From the NCBI RefSeq assembly GCF_004323185.1, contig NZ_NAPS01000001.1, forward strand, positions 480,935 to 539,998: DNA of 59,064 nucleotides, written 5' to 3'. This document shows positions 53,710 to 59,064 of this stretch, piece by piece. A program made the translations under genes and the position numbers. This DNA comes from Westiellopsis prolifica IICB1. Lineage in GTDB: Bacteria; Cyanobacteriota; Cyanobacteriia; Cyanobacteriales; Nostocaceae. Position 1 is the first letter of the stretch. Every line of letters begins with the position of its first letter. The notes beneath the pieces were generated by a model. That model saw only the letters and a program-made list of their open reading frames with translations. It did not search any database and had not been told where the DNA came from.

Positions 53710-56700
53710 TTATCTGTAGATTAAGTAAGAAAAGTAGGTCTGGATCAATTTGGAATCAACATCTGGACAGACTATATTAGTTCCAGATAATCCAGCTAAT
53801 GTATTTTGGCAGTCAAATGCCTGGGATACCAAAGCAGCTGTTTTTAAGTAGCTTGCTTGATTGTCAGAATCTCCATCCGTAAACAAAAACAATACAGAAC
53901 TCAAAGGATGTTCTTGCTTGGTGGCAAGATTCAGTAGCTGTGCTTGCCAATGCTGATAGTTTGTCCACTCAATAGAGTAACCAAATCCTTGGATTTGATT
54001 GACAAACTCATAGAAAGGTAAGGCCTCAGGGCTAACTAAGTGAAACGCTTTGCCCCAAGATGCTTCTTGTTGAGATAGATGGACAATGGCTTGGCTGACG
54101 TAATCTACAGGAGTAAGGCTCATCTGTACATCTAATTCAGGTGCATAGCCTAGCTGAATTAAACCTTTGACAAGTCTGGCTACTAAATCATTGGTTTGAG
54201 AAGCACCAGTCTGACTATGTCCTATAATCGTGCCTAGTCTATAGATGCAGGCTGGAATACCTCTAGCAATAGCTGTCTTCACCAATTTCTCAGCAACCCA
54301 TTTACTTTGGGCATAACCATCAGAAAGTCCTTTGGGATCAACAAGCTCATCTGTTTCTAAAATCTCTTGCATCCCAGCATATTGAGGGGATTGGAAGACA
54401 TCAAGAGTAGAGATGAAATGAACGGGTTTAACTTTGATCTGACTTGCTAATTTGAGGATTTCTTGGGTTCCATGTACATTTGCTGCTCGTAAAGCAGGAT
54501 AAGGATAAATTAAATTAACAAAAGCTCCATTGTGATAAATCAGGTCAATCGAGTTGGCTAACTCATGGAATTCCTGCTGGGAAAGTCCTAACAAGGGTTG
54601 AGATAAATCTCCAACTACTGGAATAACTCTCTTGTCTAGATTTTCATCTGCAAGCAAATAGTGTTTGAGGTTTCTGTGGAGTTTTTGCTTTGCTTGTTCA
54701 AGGCTAGTAGCTCGCACTAGACAATAAATACTAGCTTGAGTTTTTTGGAGAAGTTCGTGTAGTAAAAAAGCACCCACAAAACCAGTGGCTCCAGTGATAA
54801 ATATACGCTGGGGTTCCTTGTGAGACTTAATCAAAGGAACTGCGGGTGTAATCGTGGGGTCTAAAACTGCATCTACCTGTAAATCTGCAATACTCACAGT
54901 GTTAGGCGTGGAAGTCGAATTGATATTCCCAGCATTTGCGATCGCCACAGCAATTCCAGCTATTGTTGGTACTTCAAATAAAGACAGTAAAGGCAATTTT
55001 AGTTGTAATTCTGTGCGAATTTGAGACAACAACTGAGTGCAAAGGAGAGAATTTCCTCCCAGTTCAAAAAAGTCATCATGCACACCCACTTGCTCAATGC
55101 CCAAAATTTCTATCCACATCTGAGCTAATTTTTCTTCTAGTGGGGTGCGAGGAGCAACAAACTCTGTTTCTATCTCAGGTCTTGTTTGTTTAAAAATAGC
55201 TGGTAGCGCCTGACGATCTACCTTACCATTCGGTGTCAAAGGTAGATTTGTAATTGCTACAAAAGCAGCAGGAACCATATACTCAGGTAGCTGCTTGCTT
55301 AAAAAAGTGCGTAGTTGCAAAATATCTGTGTTTTGTTCCAGGAATTTTTGCATTCCAGATTCTGGAACTATGTAAGCGACTAAGCGTTTGTGTCCGGGAA
55401 CATCTTCTGGCACAGTGACTACAACTTCTCTGACAAGAGGATGTTGGGATAGAACAGCCTCAATTTCTCCTAGTTCGATGCGATAGCCACGAACTTTGAC
55501 TTGATGGTCTATTCGTCCAATGTACTCAATGTTGCCATCACTGCGATAACGTGCTAAGTCTCCAGTGCGATACAAACGAGCTTCTGGATTTTGGCTCAAA
55601 GGATCAGGAATAAATTTTGTTTGCGTGAGTTCCGGGCGATTCAGATACCCTCGTGCTAAACCTGCTCCACCGATGAGTAACTCTCCTGGTTCACCTGTTG
55701 GAACCAACTTGATAGAGTCGTTGTGAAAATTCTGATGTGGTTCTGCTAGATATATTTGCGTATTAGCGATCGCTTGACCAATAGGAACAGGAGCGTCTCC
55801 AGACTCTACCTGATACACTGCTGACCAGACTGTAGTCTCGGTGGGACCATACATATTCCATACAGAGGTACTTCTTTGAAGCAGCTGATTAGCTAGATCA
55901 CGAGACATAGCTTCACCACCACAGAGGATTTTTAATTTTGGATTACCTTCCCAACCTGCGGCTAAGAGCATTCGCCAAGTAGCTGGTGTTGCTTGCATAA
56001 CTGTGGCGTTAGATAGTCGCAAAACCTGTAATAACAGTTCTGCATTTGAGGTCACTTCTTTACTTACCAGTACGACGCAAGCACCAACGATTAATGGTAA
56101 ATAGAGTTCCAACACAGCAATGTCAAAGGAGATCGTTGTGACAGCAACCAAGGTATCTTCATGGCTGAGTCCAGGAACTTCTCTCATAGATTTGAGGAAA
56201 TTCACAACTCCTCGATGAAGAATTTGTACTCCTTTTGGTTTCCCTGTGGAACCAGATGTATAAATGGTGTAGGCTAAATTGTCGGGAATAACTTGGCTAG
56301 TTGGGTTATCTTCGCAGTACTGAGCAATTTTCTCCCAATCAGTATCCAGACACACTACTTGAGCCTGATGAGGTGGTAGATATTCTAGCTGACTTTCTTC
56401 AGTCAGTAGTATTGGCAATTGGGAATCTTCTAGCATCAAAGCCAAGCGCTCTTGGGGATAAGCAGGATCGAGAGGTACATATGATCCACCAGCTTTGAGG
56501 ATAGCTAGCAGTCCAATGATCAATAAGGGCGATCGCTTCATGCAAATTCCAACCAATATCTCAGGTTTCACATGCAAGCTTTGCAAGTAGTGAGCTAGTT
56601 GATTCGCTCGATTATTTAGCTCCTGATAGGTGATTTTTTGCTCGACTCTACAAGAAGTTGTATTTTGCGCGTCTGCAAAAATAACAGCAATGCGATCTGG

Positions 56701-56820
56701 TGAGCTTTCTGCTTGCAACTCGATTAATTGATGGATACATTGATTGTTTAGATTGTTTGCCTGAGCATGATCGCACTTTCCACGCAACTGCCGTAATTGT
56801 GTTGACATTGGAAGTAACAT
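53710..56820 (-). CDS. stand-alone NRPS-like A-PCP-thioester reductase, predicted glycine-activating
   Basis: In this 1036-residue enzyme an adenylation domain (about 25-545) has YTIYTSGSTGKPKG, MYGPTETTVWS, YRTGDLARY and NGKVDRQALP. The carrier domain has its pantetheine serine Ser591 in FFELGGNSLL. The reductase (about 668-1036) has GATGFVG at 677-683 and YAQSK with Tyr836 and Lys840. By alignment to GrsA the ten specificity residues are D233 I234 L237 Q276 L299 G301 M323 V331 W332 K533. That is close to the published glycine code. It should reduce thioester-bound glycine to the aldehyde or alcohol. There is no condensation domain. ATG 56808 is an alternative start. Product inference is untested. 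Confidence 0.87.
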   Translation of the reverse strand: MLLPMSTQLRQLRGKCDHAQANNLNNQCIHQLIELQAESSPDRIAVIFADAQNTTSCRVEQKITYQELNNRANQLAHYLQSLHVKPEILVGICMKRSPLLIIGLLAILKAGGSYVPLDPAYPQERLALMLEDSQLPILLTEESQLEYLPPHQAQVVCLDTDWEKIAQYCEDNPTSQVIPDNLAYTIYTSGSTGKPKGVQILHRGVVNFLKSMREVPGLSHEDTLVAVTTISFDIAVLELYLPLIVGACVVLVSKEVTSNAELLLQVLRLSNATVMQATPATWRMLLAAGWEGNPKLKILCGGEAMSRDLANQLLQRSTSVWNMYGPTETTVWSAVYQVESGDAPVPIGQAIANTQIYLAEPHQNFHNDSIKLVPTGEPGELLIGGAGLARGYLNRPELTQTKFIPDPLSQNPEARLYRTGDLARYRSDGNIEYIGRIDHQVKVRGYRIELGEIEAVLSQHPLVREVVVTVPEDVPGHKRLVAYIVPESGMQKFLEQNTDILQLRTFLSKQLPEYMVPAAFVAITNLPLTPNGKVDRQALPAIFKQTRPEIETEFVAPRTPLEEKLAQMWIEILGIEQVGVHDDFFELGGNSLLCTQLLSQIRTELQLKLPLLSLFEVPTIAGIAVAIANAGNINSTSTPNTVSIADLQVDAVLDPTITPAVPLIKSHKEPQRIFITGATGFVGAFLLHELLQKTQASIYCLVRATSLEQAKQKLHRNLKHYLLADENLDKRVIPVVGDLSQPLLGLSQQEFHELANSIDLIYHNGAFVNLIYPYPALRAANVHGTQEILKLASQIKVKPVHFISTLDVFQSPQYAGMQEILETDELVDPKGLSDGYAQSKWVAEKLVKTAIARGIPACIYRLGTIIGHSQTGASQTNDLVARLVKGLIQLGYAPELDVQMSLTPVDYVSQAIVHLSQQEASWGKAFHLVSPEALPFYEFVNQIQGFGYSIEWTNYQHWQAQLLNLATKQEHPLSSVLFLFTDGDSDNQASYLKTAALVSQAFDCQNTLAGLSGTNIVCPDVDSKLIQTYFSYLIYR

Positions 56821-57644
56821 AATATATTTACTGTTTTCGATAAAAGCTTGTTGCTTCAGTTAGAAAATAGAAAAAGCTTAAGAGATTTCCAAAAAATAAA
56901 TTACCAAGCAATCATAAAATCATCGTAAAACCGCAAAGCCTTACGCCCCCCTTTACTGGTATAAATTATTTGAATAATTATCTTAATACAAGCAATTTTC
57001 GTAAATTTATTTAAGTATTCAAGTATTACTAAGTACCTATTTTTGTGGCGGATATAGGCAGGTAAATCCTTAAATTTAGAGCATGAATATTAACAATAGT
57101 TCTTTCTAAACAGAACACAAACATCACAAATTAACCCTGATTTCACTGCTGCAAAAATAGTAGAGTAGTAATATATGTGATCAAAAGGGTAATTTTACTT
57201 AAAATAAATGTAACTTTTATTGTATATTTTGGGTATATTATTAATACCAATTTAAAAATAATTTTGATCTATAAATTGGCTATAAAGCTTATATCGTAAC
57301 TTTTCTTACAATCAAGAATCTATAATTTTAAATAGTATAAAAACTGCTTATTTTACTTTTATAAAAGTAAGTTAGCTGTAATTGATAAGTAATCTTTTTT
57401 ACTATATTCGTGCCAATTATATTTAACTTATGAAAATTTCGCATGATTGTATTGCTGACCTTACAACAATTACAAGATTATTTCTTTTGATCACTAAATT
57501 TAGATTTTTTATTATCATAATATGGTTATATAGCAATAATTTAGTTTAAAAAGTTAAACTAACTTCATAGTTTAACTATAACCACAGTAGTAATCAAATT
57601 CAGCTAATCTCAAAGAATTAGGTTTCTTAAAAATAGGTATGCCT
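56821..57644. other. 0.8-kb AT-rich intergenic region
   Basis: This DNA separates the A-PCP-reductase start from the 3' end of the ArsR-type gene. It is very AT-rich, with no credible open frame. A perfect 9-bp inverted repeat TTAGTTTAA / TTAAACTAA with a 4-base loop sits at 57541-57562; it may be a weak terminator for the regulator gene. The A-PCP-reductase promoter must lie near 56821-56950. Confidence 0.5.
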
Positions 57645-57983
57645 TCAATCGTAACTGTTGCATTTATTTACACCTATAGCTACATTAGCGAGTAATTCAT
57701 CTGCGAGATCCAAAAGCTGTGCTATGCGTTCATCACTGAGTCGATAGTATACAAAACGTCCTTGCTGTTGACGGACAACCAAATCACAACAGCGCAAACA
57801 CCCAAGATGATTGGATACATTAGACTGACTGAGTCCGGTAATCTCAACAATTTCGTTAACAGTCAGCGAACCAGAACGCAATGCATTCAAAATAGACATA
57901 CGCGAGTGATCAGAAAACCCCCGAAACAGTTTGACTTTGAGATCAGTTGCTTGAGTTTTGGTAATTTTTGTTTTAGCTATCAT
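57645..57983 (-). CDS. ArsR/SmtB-family metal regulator, CmtR-like
   Basis: The frame opens at TTG 57995; ATG 57983 gives 112 residues and is preferred. The winged-helix ArsR fold is clear: LFRGFSDHSRMSILNALRSG, LTVNEIVEITGLSQSNVSNH (recognition helix) and GRFVYYRLSDERIAQLLDL. Helix 4 carries HLGCLRCCDLV with Cys62, Cys65 and Cys66, and the tail has Cys108. Cys62, Cys66 and Cys108 match in spacing the three cadmium/lead ligands of CmtR (57, 61, 102), unlike the ELCVCDL of SmtB. It would repress the divergent metallothionein gene and release DNA on binding Cd, Pb or another soft metal. Metal choice is inference. Confidence 0.87.
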   Translation of the reverse strand: MIAKTKITKTQATDLKVKLFRGFSDHSRMSILNALRSGSLTVNEIVEITGLSQSNVSNHLGCLRCCDLVVRQQQGRFVYYRLSDERIAQLLDLADELLANVAIGVNKCNSYD

Positions 57984-58014
57984 TAAATGTCTCAAAAAGA
58001 ATTATTATGTTTAC

Positions 58015-58034
58015 ATATCACTACAGACTGATAT
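58015..58034. promoter_or_regulatory. inverted repeat, likely ArsR-type operator
   Basis: ATATCA and TGATAT are a perfect 6-6 inverted repeat separated by 8 bases, centred in the 133-base gap between regulator and metallothionein starts. Position and symmetry fit an ArsR dimer site that controls both genes. It differs in sequence from the SmtB 12-2-12 operator. A good ribosome site (AAGGAGAAG, 58100-58108) precedes the metallothionein ATG. Confidence 0.6.
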
Positions 58035-58116
58035 ATAGTTTTGGTTGAGCAAAGATAGCGATCGCCATCTTTGCCAATTATCAATGATTTTATGAAAAAA
58101 AGGAGAAGATAAAGCT

Positions 58117-58290
58117 ATGGCAACCGTAAGCCAAGTAAAATGTGCCTGTGGTTCTTGCCTGTGTGTTGTTTCTATTGAGGATGCCATTATGAAAGATGGT
58201 AAACCTTACTGTTGTGAAGCTTGTGCAAACAGTCATCAAAGTGGTGAAGTCTGCACCCAATGTCAATCTGTTTGTGGCTGTGCATCATAA
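58117..58290 (+). CDS. smtA: SmtA-type bacterial metallothionein
   Basis: A 57-residue protein with 11 cysteines. It starts MATVSQVKCACGSCLCVV (Cys9, 11, 14, 16), then YCCEACANSHQSG (Cys32, 33, 36; His40) and ends with Cys46, 49, 53 and 55. Spacing of Cys9/11/14/16/32/36 and His40 matches Synechococcus SmtA, which has nine cysteines and binds four zinc ions. Two extra cysteines are notable. It would sequester zinc, cadmium or copper in the cytosol. AAGGAGAAG lies nine bases before ATG. It is divergent from the CmtR-like regulator, which probably controls it. At 57 codons the gene is easily missed by gene finders. Confidence 0.93.
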   Translation: MATVSQVKCACGSCLCVVSIEDAIMKDGKPYCCEACANSHQSGEVCTQCQSVCGCAS

Positions 58291-58365
58291 AATAGACTTC
58301 TTACACGAATAGTAAAAAAATTTCCCTTAGTCCTAATACTGTTCAGATAAAACCCAATATCCTTG

Positions 58366-58393
58366 GTAGAGATCGTAAATTTACGGTCTCTAC
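58366..58393. repeat. 28-bp palindrome, GTAGAGAC family
   Basis: GTAGAGA and TCTCTAC arms enclose CGTAAATTTACG, with one T/G mismatch between. It lies 75 bases after the metallothionein stop, between convergent genes, and could terminate either transcript. Confidence 0.8.
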
Positions 58394-58478
58394 AGACCAG
58401 TTTATTGATTTTGTCATTTTGGTCTTAAAATAGCACAACCGTAAATTTTAAAGTTTGACATACTTCTAATTTCCAATA

Positions 58479-59064
58479 TTAGCGCTTCTTTTTTTTCTTA
58501 GTTTTTGCTTTATCTTGTGAAATTGCAAAACCACCAAAACCTTTACTTGATGATTGTTCGACAGATTCATTAACTACGGTATTATCGAGTTCAGAGTTGA
58601 ACTGATTTGCTTCTGTTTCACAATTATTTGTATCTTTGTTTTGCTTCTGTTCATCAACTTGATGTTCTACTTTTTGTAGTTCTTCCACATCAGTCCTAAC
58701 ATCTTCTATTAATTGGATATCATCTGAAGTTATAGCTATTTGTTTTTTTACTTCCTCAGTAGTATTTTCAGATAGTTTTTCATCAACAGCAGTATCCTCA
58801 ATTAGTAATTCTTCTTTAGCAACAATATCTTGGGTTTGAGAAATATTTTCTGTTTGTGTGACATCATCAACAGAAGTATCCTCAATTAGTAATTCTTCCC
58901 TAGCAACAATATCTTGGGTTTGAGAAATATTTTCTGTTTGCGTGACATCATCAACAGAAGTATCATCAATTTGTAATACTTCATCTAAATTGATATCTGG
59001 AAATAGAACTATTTCATCCGAATTGATACCTACTTCCTCAGTAGTATTTTCAGATAGTTTTTCA
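58479..59064 (-). CDS. C-terminal part of an acidic repeat protein (cut by window edge)
   Basis: The minus-strand frame is open from the window edge to the TAA at 58479, giving at least 194 residues without a required start; an internal GTG at 58688 is not the true start. The sequence is strongly acidic (many Glu/Asp). A 28-residue unit occurs twice in tandem (84 bp in DNA; DDVTQTENISQTQDIVA is the core). EKLSENTTEEV occurs at the edge and again downstream, so a larger repeat continues outside. The C-terminus is basic, ending KTKKKKKR after KGFGGFAISQDKA. It looks intrinsically disordered. I do not recognise a family. Confidence 0.7.
   Translation of the reverse strand, partial: EKLSENTTEEVGINSDEIVLFPDINLDEVLQIDDTSVDDVTQTENISQTQDIVAREELLIEDTSVDDVTQTENISQTQDIVAKEELLIEDTAVDEKLSENTTEEVKKQIAITSDDIQLIEDVRTDVEELQKVEHQVDEQKQNKDTNNCETEANQFNSELDNTVVNESVEQSSSKGFGGFAISQDKAKTKKKKKR

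Noticed and set aside
46-59064. CRISPR array, tRNA or rRNA genes
   Set aside because: No regularly spaced direct repeats with unique spacers and no tRNA or rRNA signature sequences were recognised on either strand; a covariance-model scan would be decisive.

Overview
The window is chromosomal DNA of a filamentous, probably heterocyst-forming cyanobacterium (Nostocales). The basis is the frequent GCGATCGC octamers, AT-rich intergenic DNA full of short palindromic repeats, a chemotaxis operon in the order of the Nostoc hormogonium (hmp) locus, PixJ-like GAF domains, a COP23-family protein and an SLH-OprB porin. I see no rRNA, tRNA, CRISPR array, phage or intact insertion sequence.

Layout. 0-5.8 kb (+): an exopolysaccharide operon of four glycosyltransferases and a Wzy/ligase-like membrane protein. 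5.9-8.0 kb (-): an orphan methyl-accepting protein whose GAF domain carries both cysteines of a DXCF cyanobacteriochrome. 9.2-21.4 kb: a repeat/TPR membrane protein, a COP23 protein, then a two-partner secretion pair (TpsA, TpsB) followed by a CHAT protease-like TPR protein. 21.5-37.4 kb: a fused betaine-type ABC permease/binding protein (+), then a long minus-strand run: two PLP amino-acid decarboxylases flanking an EamA exporter, a porin, a PstS-like protein with altered ligand residues, a small exported protein, an OvoA/EgtB-type sulfoxide synthase, a SET protein, an MscS channel and an EgtD-type histidine methyltransferase. Sulfoxide synthase plus EgtD implies thiohistidine (ergothioneine) synthesis. 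The fused transporter resembles EgtU-type importers in architecture.

38.6-49.9 kb (-): a stand-alone chemoreceptor, then PATAN-REC, CheY, CheW, MCP and CheA-REC in hmp order; this module should control type IV pilus motility and hormogonia. 50.8-56.8 kb (-): an ethanolamine-permease-like transporter, an exported propeller-like protein and a stand-alone A-PCP-reductase whose specificity residues read as glycine. I propose this as a glycinal/ethanolamine (or pyrazine) pathway, the most novel candidate here. 57.6-58.3 kb: a CmtR-like ArsR regulator divergent from an SmtA-type metallothionein, with an inverted repeat between them. 58.5 kb to the end: the C-terminal part of an acidic internally repeated protein cut by the window edge.

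Intergenic DNA holds at least four repeat families: twin-hairpin elements (three copies with compensatory changes), 28-bp palindromes with conserved outer arms (four copies), two MITE-like elements with perfect 12-bp terminal inverted repeats, and a 21-bp minisatellite open on both strands. All functional calls are from reading the sequence; no database search was run.
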